A stretch of 64,000 nt of DNA from Bifidobacteriaceae bacterium UBA2724 (lineage in GTDB: Bacteria > Actinomycetota > Actinomycetes > Actinomycetales > Bifidobacteriaceae), in contig DEKK01000005.1 in the NCBI GenBank assembly GCA_002353815.1, positions 1 to 64,000 on the forward strand, read 5' to 3'. Within the stretch, counting starts at the first letter, position 1; each line of letters opens with the position of its first letter. Positions 1 to 9,063 of the stretch are shown piece by piece. A model generated the notes under the pieces. The model saw only the letters and a list, made by a program, of their open reading frames with translations, was not told the DNA's origin and did no database searches. Position numbers and translations under genes: made by a program.

Positions 1-333
1 AAATTACATAGGGACACCCCCCATCTCCCAGAAATCCGTCCAGTGGTGAAACAATCGTGAATATATCTCGGGATCCACGCCGCCTGGCAATGACCCAGAT
101 ACGCTCTCCCTAAGGCCACGCGAAGGAGCGCCGACCGTCCGACTGACGACATCTGAAGGTTCATGGAAAGGGAACACACGAAAGCCGCAGATGGAATCAG
201 CCGTGCCATCCGCCTGTATACAAGGCGCGCCTCGCCGGCATTGCCCCATCGGAACCAGCAGAATAGCCGCAGGGCAAAGCTGCCTTCTTTGTGAGCCCCG
301 TCATCACTCATCGAAGCCAAAGGAGAACCTATC
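1..333. other. 5' flank without a supported gene
   Basis: No gene is supported here. A short minus-strand open frame (4-249) has no ribosome binding site or recognisable motif. The last bases before 334 carry an AAAGGAGA-type ribosome binding site for the first plus-strand gene, so part of this stretch is its leader. Confidence 0.5.
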
Positions 334-1086
334 ATGAAGACGTTCAGCAGACATTTACATATGGCAACTGTCACCCTTATCACCTGCATTTCCTTTATCG
401 TCTGTCCTTCCGCATTCGCGTCGACTCAATACAATGCGGAGGAAGAAAAAGCAACGCGCATACGTCAATTAGCGCAAGCTAATCCGGATGCTTCGGAAGA
501 TGAGATATCTGCCGCCGCAATAGAAATCGCGGCCCGAGAAGGCATCAGCGTCAACGATGCCCTTGAAACAGCCTCAAATGAGGCGGTGACTGCAATCGAC
601 TCCGCTGGCCCCACACCCTCCTCCTCTTCTTCGTCAGGGACGTCTTCTCGATTTACTCTAGGAGTCGGCAAGAACACGGGAGACATCTTCTATACCCCGG
701 CTTCGACCTCCGGCTTCAACCACGGTCATGTCGGCATTTACGACACGACAAGCACCATAATTGAAGCCCCTGGCCTTAATCAGAAATCCCGCAAAATACA
801 AGCCTCAGCAGTCAGAGTTTCAAAAGGCGCAGTCAAACAACTAGTGCGAACGAAACAATATCTCAGGGATGCCGCCGCAGCTAATGCTCGGCATTATCTC
901 GGCCGAGACTACAACAGCGTCTTCTTCAACAATAAAAACCAAAACGGAAAGATGAATTGTTCACAACTTGTCTGGGTCGCATATTACTACGGTCCCGGCA
1001 TCGACCTTGACTCCAACGGTGGCCTAGGTGTTTACCCCACAGACATCCGCGATTCACCACGCACGCAGACTTATCAGATTTTTTGA
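334..1086 (+). CDS. Secreted permuted NlpC/P60 (YiiX-like) amidase/peptidase
   Basis: A 250-residue exported protein, probably a cell-wall amidase or endopeptidase. Residues 1-29 form a signal peptide ending in AFA. Residues 35-105 are an Ala/Glu-rich region followed by a Ser-rich linker. The catalytic domain has the order of circularly permuted papain-like enzymes: GDIFYTP, then GHVGIY with His132, IEAPG with Glu144, and only afterwards MNCSQLVW with the putative nucleophile Cys209. In ordinary NlpC/P60 enzymes the Cys comes first. The start follows an AGGAGAAC-type ribosome binding site. The next gene starts 37 bp downstream, so the two are probably co-transcribed. The substrate is unknown; the family assignment rests on motif order only. 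Confidence 0.7.
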   Translation: MKTFSRHLHMATVTLITCISFIVCPSAFASTQYNAEEEKATRIRQLAQANPDASEDEISAAAIEIAAREGISVNDALETASNEAVTAIDSAGPTPSSSSSSGTSSRFTLGVGKNTGDIFYTPASTSGFNHGHVGIYDTTSTIIEAPGLNQKSRKIQASAVRVSKGAVKQLVRTKQYLRDAAAANARHYLGRDYNSVFFNNKNQNGKMNCSQLVWVAYYYGPGIDLDSNGGLGVYPTDIRDSPRTQTYQIF

Positions 1087-1123
1087 TCTTCGATTAGGGT
1101 CATACAGCCGAAGGATAATCATC

Positions 1124-2470
1124 ATGAGTTTTCGAGCCAATGTGCCAAAGTCAAACACCCGTATTCATCGCAGCAACCCGGAAACCAAGGGGGTCATCGC
1201 AGGATTGGTGATCGTGGCCCTGTTCGCCTCAGGATTAGCGGTAGCCACTCGCATCCACCGGAACAACAATGACGTTCCGGTCACCGACATTGCTTCCATC
1301 GACGCCGACCGAGTGGTCGCAGTTGTCTCGATCTCCTATGAATTCGAATACCAGACGCCAGAAGACAGAGGAGATCTCGCTTTCATCCTTGACGATGGCT
1401 CGTACCGGTTGCTTTCGAACGCAGGCCTCGATTCGAAAACCGACCAATCCCTGCTGTGGAACGACCATGGTTTGTTCGCCGTGGATGCGGAGAACGATCT
1501 GCTTATCACGAAGCAAGACGACAACACCTTCGCCATGGAGACGACACCGCACCACAAAGACGGATTCCTCGATGCGATGATTCCGACAGAGCAAGGAAAA
1601 TCGCGGCTGGCGGTTTTCGACATCGGCTTCGACAACCTCGCCGACGGCACTCCGTCATGGCAATACGAATACCAGATTTCATATGGCACGGGAACTTCCT
1701 TCGCAGACGCCAACGTGACCATCGACGAATCCGAGACCTCGCACGCCGCTCTTTATGCAGCTTGCGGCAACGATGCATTCACAGCCACGAACGACAACCA
1801 AAGAAAAGAAGGAATCTCGACACTGCGCCATCTCACCAATGGAGATACGGTCGTCAACCGCGTGGTTTCCCAGACGCGGAATCCCCTGGGACAGACACTA
1901 TTTGCGGAAGACGTCGGCATATGCAGGTCCAACACCATCTATTCGCTCGCGATCCAACTTCTGCCCGAAGACATCGCGCCGATTTCAGCGGAAGGAAAAA
2001 GCGCATACCCATCGTTGGAGACATGGAACGTCTCAACTGGAACCCGTCAATCCATTCCCCTGCACAGTCCCGGGTCCGAAACCCTCGACAATTTCGAAGA
2101 GCGACTCAGTTACGCAAGCTATCTCGGATCCCCGATCCAAGGCAATCGACTCCTCTGGATCAGCGGGAAAGGCGAACTCATGGCAACGGATATTTCCTCA
2201 GGCAGCACGGAAATGCTCAACGATGACTATCTGTTGAACCGGCCCTCCAATTCTTCGGATGTGTATGCTTCGATAGACAAGAACCGGGTTTCGTCATTGA
2301 TGTGCCCGTTGGGCAATGACGATGAATGCACTCTGACGTTCTATCGCACCGGCGACGGGAGCACCGAGAAACACCTGGTCCTTCGCGGATTGTCGAAAAA
2401 CTTCAATCTGCATTACTCAACACAAGGTTTTGCGGTCAATCCGGACTATGACTGGTCGAAGTGGGAATAG
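1124..2470 (+). CDS. Membrane-anchored extracytoplasmic protein, unknown function
   Basis: A 448-residue protein with a short basic cytoplasmic N-terminus, one transmembrane segment (about residues 24-42), and a large extracytoplasmic part. That part is rich in Asp, Thr and Ser and has a pattern of short beta-strand-like stretches suggestive of a propeller or lipoprotein-like sensor fold, but no family was recognised. The start at 1124 follows AAGGATAAT; an upstream in-frame extension overlaps the preceding gene and is rejected. Its position directly behind the secreted amidase suggests a paired envelope function, which is inference. Confidence 0.6.
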   Translation: MSFRANVPKSNTRIHRSNPETKGVIAGLVIVALFASGLAVATRIHRNNNDVPVTDIASIDADRVVAVVSISYEFEYQTPEDRGDLAFILDDGSYRLLSNAGLDSKTDQSLLWNDHGLFAVDAENDLLITKQDDNTFAMETTPHHKDGFLDAMIPTEQGKSRLAVFDIGFDNLADGTPSWQYEYQISYGTGTSFADANVTIDESETSHAALYAACGNDAFTATNDNQRKEGISTLRHLTNGDTVVNRVVSQTRNPLGQTLFAEDVGICRSNTIYSLAIQLLPEDIAPISAEGKSAYPSLETWNVSTGTRQSIPLHSPGSETLDNFEERLSYASYLGSPIQGNRLLWISGKGELMATDISSGSTEMLNDDYLLNRPSNSSDVYASIDKNRVSSLMCPLGNDDECTLTFYRTGDGSTEKHLVLRGLSKNFNLHYSTQGFAVNPDYDWSKWE

Positions 2471-2543
2471 CATCCAAAGAAGAATACGAAAGGACCCCGC
2501 CCAGGGCGCCGCATGTCACATGCAGAAGACGCGGCCAGCGATC

Positions 2544-3164
2544 CTACAGGGCGACGCCACCCTGCCGCAACGCATCGCGCGCGGCGTCCGCCCCGCGGAA
2601 CGCGAAGGCACGGATGCCGCACGACGCCGCCCCCGCGACGTTCTCGGGCTTGTCGTCGAAGAACGCCGTGCGCTCCGGATCAAGCCCGAAGCGCGAGATG
2701 GCGAGCCGATACATGTCAGGGGTCGGCTTGACGATTCGCTCCCGACCCGACACGATCGTGTCGCCAAGAAGCGCAAGGGCCGGAAGCCGGGAGAAGGGCG
2801 CGTCGATGTCTTCGGCGGACCAGTTGGTCAGCCCCCACAGGCGCACGCCCGCCGCCCGCAAGTCATGCAGCAAGGCTTCCATGCCGGGCACCATGCCGGC
2901 GATGGTGAGGCCGATGCGGTCGAGATACGTGCGGTACATGCCCCGCAGCGGAGGCTCGTGCCACGCGTCGTAGACCGCGCACACCTCGGATTCCGGCAGC
3001 CCGGCGTCGCGCAAGTCGTCCAGCACCCAGAAGCCGTGGGGATCGCACGTGTCGAAGAAGCGGTCGGCCACATCCTGTGGCACGATGCCGCGCAGCGCCA
3101 GCTCGGGGCGCCAATCGACAAGCACTCCTGCGAAATCGAACAGAACGTCACTGATGGCTTCCAT
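2544..3164 (-). CDS. HAD-superfamily hydrolase
   Basis: A 206-residue haloacid-dehalogenase-fold hydrolase. Motif I is DVLFDFAGVLVDW at residues 6-18, with one nucleophilic Asp and a DxxGVL layout lacking the usual second acid-base Asp, as in the haloacid dehalogenase/YihX-like subgroup. Motif II is the LTNWS stretch, and motif IV is FFDDKPENV near residue 165. It probably acts on a small phosphorylated or halogenated substrate in the cytoplasm; the substrate cannot be told. The start is set by AGGAGG 7 bp upstream of 3164; the longer open frame up to 3245 lacks such a site. It stands alone between convergent and co-directional genes. Confidence 0.75.
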   Translation of the reverse strand: MEAISDVLFDFAGVLVDWRPELALRGIVPQDVADRFFDTCDPHGFWVLDDLRDAGLPESEVCAVYDAWHEPPLRGMYRTYLDRIGLTIAGMVPGMEALLHDLRAAGVRLWGLTNWSAEDIDAPFSRLPALALLGDTIVSGRERIVKPTPDMYRLAISRFGLDPERTAFFDDKPENVAGAASCGIRAFAFRGADAARDALRQGGVAL

Positions 3165-3337
3165 GCGGCCCTCCTGTCGTCCACGCGGTGTTTGTTTTGG
3201 CGGCGTTTGTGTTGTCCACGCTGTGTCAATGAAGCGCTGTGTCAATGCAGCGCCGCGTCACCCGGCCGCGCCCCGCGCCGCCCCCCCCCCCACGCCCCAG
3301 AAGGTGCATGGACGCGGGCGACGGAACGCTCGGAACG

Positions 3338-4633
3338 CTAGGCGCGGTCCTCCATGGGCACATAGTCGCGGAGCGGAACGCCCGTGTAGACCTGGCGCGG
3401 ACGCCCGATCTTGGTCATCGGGTCATCGAGCATCTCGCAATACTGCGCGATCCAGCCGGGGATGCGCCCCAGCGCGAACAGCGTGGTGAACATGGACGGG
3501 TCAAAGCCGATGGCGCGGTAGATGAGGCCCGTGTAGAAGTCCACGTTCGGATACAGATGGCGCGACACGAAGTAGTCGTCGCTCAGCGCAATGTCTTCGA
3601 GCTGCAGGGCGATGTCGAAGAGCTGGCGGTCCGCGTCGTTGACGTTCGTGCTGTCGGGATGCGCCATGATTTTCTCCAGATAGCTCTTGGCTATGGCAGC
3701 GCGCGGATCATACGACTTGTAGACGCGGTGGCCCAGGCCCGAGATGCGGCGATGCTCCGCCTTGGCGTCGTTGACGAACTCGCGCACGGTCTTGCCGGAT
3801 TCGCGGATCTCGGCAAGCTGGCGCAGCACGGCCTCATTGGCCCCGCCGTGAAGCGGGCCCGACAGGGCGTTGATGCCGGCGGCGACGGCGGAATACAGAT
3901 TGGCATGCGCCGACCCCGCGATGCGCACCACCGACGTGGAGCAGTTCTGCTCATGGTCGGCGTGGATGATGAGCAGCTTGTCCAAGGCGTCCACAAGCAG
4001 CGGGTCGGATTCGTACTTCTGATACGGCATGGCGAAGCTCATGCGCAGGAAGTCGTCGACGTAGCCCTGCGAGATGTCGGCGTACAGCAGCGGCTCGTCG
4101 CGGCGGCGACGGTGGATGAGCGAGATGATGGTGCGCGTCTTGGCCATGATGATGGCCGACGCCTCGCGCAACTGGTCCGGGTCGTCGATGTCCGTGGTCT
4201 CGGGATAGTACGCCGCGAGCGCGTTGACCGCCGAGGCGAGAACGCTCATGGGATGCGCGTTACGCGGGAACGACCCGATGAAGGTGCGGAACTCCTCGCC
4301 AAGGATCGTGCGGCGCAGGATCGAGGACCGGAACTCGTCGTACTGGTCTTGCGTCGGCAGCTCGCCGTTGCGCAGCAGATACGCCACTTCGAGGAAGTTG
4401 GAACGCTCGCACAGTTGCTCGATGGGATATCCGCGGTAGCGCAGGATTGAATTCTCTCCGTCGATGAAGGTGATGCTCGATTCGCACTGCGCGGTGGTGA
4501 GGAACCCGGGGTCGAGCGTGACCCATTTGTTGTTGCGCAGGCTTGAGACGACGATCCCGTTGGCGCCGCTTGTGGCTTCGACGACAGGCAGCGTGTATTT
4601 CTCTGAGTCGATCTCAAGTTTCGCTTCTGCCAT
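3338..4633 (-). CDS. gltA: Citrate synthase
   Basis: A 431-residue type II citrate synthase condensing acetyl-CoA and oxaloacetate. The hallmark residues are visible: HADHEQNCSTS near residue 226, GLGHRVYK near 301 and NVDFYTG near 363, corresponding to the catalytic His, His and Asp. The length matches hexameric bacterial enzymes. The start follows AAGGAGAAC; upstream in-frame extensions fall in non-coding sequence. In an organism with a truncated TCA cycle, as bifidobacteria have, its role would be citrate/2-oxoglutarate formation for glutamate synthesis, which is inference. Confidence 0.95.
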   Translation of the reverse strand: MAEAKLEIDSEKYTLPVVEATSGANGIVVSSLRNNKWVTLDPGFLTTAQCESSITFIDGENSILRYRGYPIEQLCERSNFLEVAYLLRNGELPTQDQYDEFRSSILRRTILGEEFRTFIGSFPRNAHPMSVLASAVNALAAYYPETTDIDDPDQLREASAIIMAKTRTIISLIHRRRRDEPLLYADISQGYVDDFLRMSFAMPYQKYESDPLLVDALDKLLIIHADHEQNCSTSVVRIAGSAHANLYSAVAAGINALSGPLHGGANEAVLRQLAEIRESGKTVREFVNDAKAEHRRISGLGHRVYKSYDPRAAIAKSYLEKIMAHPDSTNVNDADRQLFDIALQLEDIALSDDYFVSRHLYPNVDFYTGLIYRAIGFDPSMFTTLFALGRIPGWIAQYCEMLDDPMTKIGRPRQVYTGVPLRDYVPMEDRA

Positions 4634-5031
4634 ATTCGTTCTCCTTCCGGCGGTTTCCTGCACGTGCATCCGCGGTATTCGGCGCGGCCGCGGCATGTGC
4701 CAGGCGGCTGTCGCGCCGTGTGATGCGCAACGCTTCTGCATGGTCTGTATGCACCGGAGTATAGGTTGCCCTCGCCGCGTGCATCCGCTGTGATTCGCCT
4801 CGTGGAATTCGCCGAACCCCGCGAGGCGCCCTTCGCGCGTTGTCGATGCCGGTGGCCCGCGTCGCGCGTTCGTCCGGCTTGCTGTCGATATGTTGAGGAT
4901 ATCACGGCCGTCCGTTGGGGGAATCCCCGCGCCTGGAACGGGCGGCCGTTTTCGTTGCATGGCGGAACGGAACGCGTTCCGCGTCCTGCCGGCGGCGTGG
5001 CGCGCCGTGCGCCATGCGCCGTGCCCCCGGG
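4634..5031. other. Intergenic region between gltA and map
   Basis: About 400 bp of GC-rich sequence upstream of gltA (minus strand). No gene, clear terminator or strong -10/-35 pair could be assigned. It must contain the gltA promoter and the end of the map transcript. Confidence 0.4.
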
Positions 5032-5844
5032 TTACGCCTTCTGCAGGTTGTCGGGCAGCGCCGGATCGAATCCATCGCGGCGCGTGAGGATGATCGGGTC
5101 ACCGTCGGTGATGGCGATGGTGTGCTCGGTGTGTGCGCCGCGCGAGCCATCGGCGGAGCGCAGCGTCCAGCCGTCCTTGGGATCCTGATAGATCTCGTCG
5201 GTGCCGCGCATGAGCCACGGCTCGATGGCGATCACCAGGCCGGGGCGCAGCTTGTAGCCGTGGTGCGCGCGCCCGTCGTTGACGACGAACGGGTCGCCGT
5301 GCATGAGATGGCCCACACCGTGGCCGCCGAATTCCTGGTTGACGGTATAGCCGTTTTCGTGCGCGACCTCGCCGATCGCAGCCGAGATGTCGCCGATGCG
5401 GTTGCCGGCATACGCCTGCGAGATGCCCGCCTTGAGGCATTCCTCGGTGGTCTTGATGATGCGCTCGTCCTCGGGGTCGGCCTTGCCCACGACGAAGCTG
5501 ATGGCGGAGTCGCCCACCCAACCGTCCACGCTGATGGCGAGGTCCAGCGACACGAGGTCGCCGTCCTTGAGGTTGTAGTCGTACGGGACGCCATGCAGCA
5601 CGGCGTCGTTGACGGAAACGCAGATCCAATGCTTGAACGGGCCCGTGCCGAAGTCCGGCGCATAGTCGACGTAGCAGGATTCGGCGCCGTCGCGGTCGTC
5701 GATGCGCTTGTGCACGTATTCGTCGATCTCCAGCAGGTTGGTGCCGACGGTGGTGCTGTCGCGAAGATGCGCGAGGATGTCGCCGACGAACTTGCCGGCC
5801 GGACGCATCTGCTTGACTTCTTCAGGGGTCTTGAGCTCAATCAC
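5032..5844 (-). CDS. map: Methionine aminopeptidase, type I
   Basis: A 270-residue enzyme that removes N-terminal Met from nascent proteins. Metal ligands are visible in order: Asp in LDLAISVDGWVGDSA (two Asp), His in the GGHGVGHLMH segment, Glu in AIEPW and Glu in HTEHTI. The start is a GTG at 5844 preceded by GGAAGGAAG; a nearby ATG lies in another frame. It has no obvious operon partner; mntP lies upstream with a short gap. Confidence 0.93.
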   Translation of the reverse strand: MIELKTPEEVKQMRPAGKFVGDILAHLRDSTTVGTNLLEIDEYVHKRIDDRDGAESCYVDYAPDFGTGPFKHWICVSVNDAVLHGVPYDYNLKDGDLVSLDLAISVDGWVGDSAISFVVGKADPEDERIIKTTEECLKAGISQAYAGNRIGDISAAIGEVAHENGYTVNQEFGGHGVGHLMHGDPFVVNDGRAHHGYKLRPGLVIAIEPWLMRGTDEIYQDPKDGWTLRSADGSRGAHTEHTIAITDGDPIILTRRDGFDPALPDNLQKA

Positions 5845-5978
5845 GATGTGATACTTCCTTCCACGCGTCTGAGCGCGCTCGCATATGTCAATTACAATAC
5901 CGCGGACACACGTCGAAGGCGGCATGGGAGCCATGAAGCGAACGCAGCCCCCGTCCGCACCCTCGCCGGCACGCACGG

Positions 5979-6671
5979 TCAGCCCAGGACCACCTGTTTG
6001 ACGCCGAGCGCGATGAGGATGATTCCGCCGAAGATCTCGGCGCCTTTCTCCCACCGTTCGCCCAGCTTGCCGCCGAACAGCATGCCCAGCACGGCGAAGA
6101 GAACGGTCATGAGGAACACCGCGGTCATGCTCGGCGGGATGTTCGCCTGCGCCAGGCCAAGTGAGACGCCGATGCCGATCGCGTCGATGCTTTCGGCGAC
6201 GGCGAGGCTCAGAAGCAGCTTCCACGAGAAAGGCGACCTTTCGCTGGTTTCACGGGCCGCCGGGGATCCCACGACGGCCGCCGCGACCGTGCCGTCCTCC
6301 GAGGGGACGCAGAGCACGCCGCCCGCCTCGCGTTCCACCTCGGATTCCCGCTCGGCCTTCTCGATGATGTCGTCGATCTCTTCCTCTTCGTCATCCTTCA
6401 TCGCCTCGAAGATCATCATGCCGCCGATGATGAGAAGGACGGCGAACACGATCCACGAGGTGCCCGCGACGAATTCCACGGCGACATCGCCCATCAGCGT
6501 GCCGAGCCACAGAAACAGCGTCTGGACGCCGGCGAAGCAGAGGGCGACGCGCACCGTGTCTTTGGCGAGCGCACGGCCCGACTTGAGCCCCAGCGACATG
6601 GACATGGCGAAGGTGTCCATGGACACCGAAACGCCCAGAAGCCACACCAGAGGGTCAAGAAGTCCCTGCAT
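5979..6671 (-). CDS. mntP: Manganese efflux pump MntP
   Basis: A 230-residue six-helix membrane exporter that lowers cytoplasmic Mn2+. Two homologous halves each contain the conserved Asp motif: SMDTFAMSMSLG (Asp19) and AESIDAIGIGVSLGLA. It is longer than the roughly 190 residues usual for MntP because the cytoplasmic loop between the halves (about residues 90-147) holds an acidic run, KDDEEEEIDDIIEKAE, and further hydrophilic sequence. The start follows AAGGAGAGACGG at 6671. I looked for the yybP-ykoY manganese riboswitch upstream and could not identify it. Confidence 0.92.
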   Translation of the reverse strand: MQGLLDPLVWLLGVSVSMDTFAMSMSLGLKSGRALAKDTVRVALCFAGVQTLFLWLGTLMGDVAVEFVAGTSWIVFAVLLIIGGMMIFEAMKDDEEEEIDDIIEKAERESEVEREAGGVLCVPSEDGTVAAAVVGSPAARETSERSPFSWKLLLSLAVAESIDAIGIGVSLGLAQANIPPSMTAVFLMTVLFAVLGMLFGGKLGERWEKGAEIFGGIILIALGVKQVVLG

Positions 6672-6818
6672 CCGTCTCTCCTTGTTTCGATTCTTCAGCC
6701 TTGCCGCATTCAAGTCCGTGCACGGCCGCCGCGCCCAGCACAACCTATCACCACGGTGCCGACCTCGCAGGCCGCGGCCGCCTGGCGAACAGACCTCCAC
6801 GCCGTATTCACCCTTCGC

Positions 6819-6841
6819 TCTGGGCGTAAACCCCGCCCAGA
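6819..6841. promoter_or_regulatory. 8-bp hairpin in the mntP-pepO divergent region
   Basis: TCTGGGCG and CGCCCAGA form a perfect 8-bp stem with a 7-base loop, 17 bp before the pepO start and about 150 bp before mntP. It could be a leader hairpin of pepO or an operator. It has no T-run, so a terminator role is unlikely. Confidence 0.4.
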
Positions 6842-6857
6842 CGCTAGGCTGGGAGGC

Positions 6858-8930
6858 ATGAGTGAAAAACAGATTTCGGGCATCGACACCACCGCTTTTT
6901 CGTCGGTCATCAAGCCCACGCAGGATTTCTTCCGTTTCGTCAACGGACCGTGGATCGACTCCTATGCGCTGCCGGCCGACCATGCCCGGTATGGATCGTT
7001 CAACAAGCTGAGCGAAGATGCCGAGATGCATCTGCGCGAGATCCTCGAGGAAGACGACGCCCCCTGCACCAAATCCCGGGCCGTCTACACCGCATTCCTC
7101 GACACCGAGGCGCTTGAAAAAGCTGGGGTAACGCCGATCCTCGACGCCCTGCACCGCATCGACGGCGCCGCGACGAAATCCGACCTGCACGCCGTGCTCG
7201 GCGAGCTGTCCGTCACCGGTGGCCCGGAGATGGTGGGTGTCGCCGTGTACTCGGACCCCGGTAGGCCGGGGACCAACGTGGCGCATCTGTTCCAAGGCGG
7301 CATCGGCCTGCCCGACGAGGGCTACTACCGCGAGGAGCGCTTCGCCCCCATCCGCGAGAAATACACCGACATGGTCGCCCAGCTGCTCCATCTGGCCGGA
7401 TACGCGCCCAGTCCTTCCGCCGCGCACGACGATGCCGCGCGGTTCCTCGAGGTCGAGACCCGCATCGCCTCGCACCACTGGGACAACGTCGCATCCAGGG
7501 ACGAAGACAAGACGTACAACCCCTATACGTGGGACGACCTGCTCTCGGCACTCGACGGTTTTGACGCCGAGCCGTTCGTGGACGCCTGGCAGAAGGCGTA
7601 TGACGCTTCGGTCACCGGCAAGGCGCTGCCCTTGGACGCGCATGGCATCCTGGCGCACACCATCGTGCACCAGCCGAGCTTCCTGACCGGCATCGCGACG
7701 TTCTGGAAGGATTCTCCGCTCGACGACCTGAAGCTGTGGGCGCGCGTGCACGAGCTCATCGCATGGGCGCCGTACCTGAGCCAGGCGTTCGACCAGGCGC
7801 GCTTCGACTTCTACGGCAAGGCGCTGCACGGCACCACCGAGCAGCGCGAACGCTGGCGCCGCGCCGTGGCGCTTGTCGACGGCATCTGCGGCGAAGACGT
7901 GGGGCGCGAGTATGTGCGCAGGCACTTCCCGGCCTCGTCCAAGGCACGCGTGGAACGCCTCGTCTCCAACCTCATCGAGGCGTATCGCGCCTCGATCACC
8001 GCCAGCGATTGGCTGGGTGACGAAACGAAGGCGAAGGCCCTGGAGAAGCTCTCGAAGTTCACGCCGATGATCGGCTACACGAACCACTGGCGCGACTACA
8101 CGGCGCTCGACGTGAAGGAAGGCGACCCGCTGTCGAGCATCGTGCGCGCCGCGAACCTGTATGCGAATGGCTATGAGCTGGGCAAGGCCGGCAAGCCGGT
8201 CGACCGCGAGGAATGGCTCATGACCCCGCAGACCGTGAACGCCTATTACGAGCCGACGCTCAACGTCATCGTGTTCCCCGCAGCCATCCTGCAGCCGCCG
8301 TTCTTCGACGCGGACGCGGACGACGCCGCGAACTACGGCGGCATCGGCTCAGTCATCGGCCACGAGATCGGCCACGGCTTCGACGACCAGGGGAGCAAGT
8401 ACGACGGCGACGGCCTGCTCCATGATTGGTGGACGGCGCAGGACCGGGAGAATTTCGAGAAGCGCACGCACGCGCTCATCGAACAGTACAACGCGTTCGT
8501 CCCCCTGCAGCTGCAAGAGAAATACGAAGCCGCCGGCACAGCGGACAAGGCGCCGCATGTGAACGGCGCGCTCACGATCGGCGAGAACATCGGCGACCTG
8601 GGCGGCGTGAACATCGCCCTCAAGGCGTATGCGATCTCGCTGGGCGCGACGGACGGCAGCCTCGATGCCGTGCGCAAGGCGCTGGCGACCGCCCCCGAGA
8701 TCGACGGATACAGCGGCGTGCAGAGGTTCTTCCTGAGCTATGCGCAGGTGTGGCGCAGCAAGACGCGCGATGAGCTGACCGAGCAGTTCCTGCAGATCGA
8801 CCCGCACTCGCCCGCCGAATTCCGCGTCAACGGCATCGTGCGCAACGTGGATCTGTTCCACGAGGCGTTCGGCGTGAGGCCCGGCGACGGCATGTGGCTC
8901 GACCCGGACCGACGCGTGCGGATCTGGTAG
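6858..8930 (+). CDS. pepO: M13-family metallopeptidase (PepO-type oligoendopeptidase)
   Basis: A 690-residue neprilysin-family zinc endopeptidase that degrades oligopeptides. The N-terminal M13 domain begins with QDFFRFVNGPWID. The catalytic domain contains VIGHEIGHGFDDQG (HExxH), then GENIGDLGG supplying the third zinc ligand, and the C-terminus ends with WLDPDRRVRIW in place of the usual C-terminal Trp. No signal peptide is present, so it should be cytoplasmic like lactic-acid-bacterial PepO. The start at 6858 sits close to a GGGAGG stretch. Confidence 0.94.
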   Translation: MSEKQISGIDTTAFSSVIKPTQDFFRFVNGPWIDSYALPADHARYGSFNKLSEDAEMHLREILEEDDAPCTKSRAVYTAFLDTEALEKAGVTPILDALHRIDGAATKSDLHAVLGELSVTGGPEMVGVAVYSDPGRPGTNVAHLFQGGIGLPDEGYYREERFAPIREKYTDMVAQLLHLAGYAPSPSAAHDDAARFLEVETRIASHHWDNVASRDEDKTYNPYTWDDLLSALDGFDAEPFVDAWQKAYDASVTGKALPLDAHGILAHTIVHQPSFLTGIATFWKDSPLDDLKLWARVHELIAWAPYLSQAFDQARFDFYGKALHGTTEQRERWRRAVALVDGICGEDVGREYVRRHFPASSKARVERLVSNLIEAYRASITASDWLGDETKAKALEKLSKFTPMIGYTNHWRDYTALDVKEGDPLSSIVRAANLYANGYELGKAGKPVDREEWLMTPQTVNAYYEPTLNVIVFPAAILQPPFFDADADDAANYGGIGSVIGHEIGHGFDDQGSKYDGDGLLHDWWTAQDRENFEKRTHALIEQYNAFVPLQLQEKYEAAGTADKAPHVNGALTIGENIGDLGGVNIALKAYAISLGATDGSLDAVRKALATAPEIDGYSGVQRFFLSYAQVWRSKTRDELTEQFLQIDPHSPAEFRVNGIVRNVDLFHEAFGVRPGDGMWLDPDRRVRIW

Positions 8931-8985
8931 CGCGGCGCTTGGCATCCGGCATCCGGCCAGCCGCGGCATCCGGCCAGCCGCGCGA

Positions 8986-9026
8986 GAAAGAACGGGAACC
9001 TGCCTTGTGCAGGCTCCCGTTCTTTT
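8986..9026. terminator. Bidirectional terminator
   Basis: AAAGAACGGGAACCTGC and GCAGGCTCCCGTTCTTT form a 17-bp stem with one mismatch and a 5-base loop, with A-rich and T-rich ends. It separates pepO (plus) from the converging minus-strand paralog array. Confidence 0.9.
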
Positions 9027-9063
9027 CCATGAGTGGCCACTCCTCCGTGGCATGGCCGTTCCG

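Noticed and set aside
4..249. 81-residue minus-strand open frame at the window start
   Set aside because: No ribosome binding site, no motif and a composition typical of chance frames in GC-rich DNA.
6672..6857. yybP-ykoY manganese riboswitch upstream of mntP
   Set aside because: The conserved loop sequences of that riboswitch could not be found in the leader; only an unrelated 8-bp hairpin was seen.
5979..8087. A 702-residue minus-strand frame running from mntP through the pepO region
   Set aside because: The real mntP starts at 6671 with a good ribosome binding site; the upstream extension is antisense to pepO.
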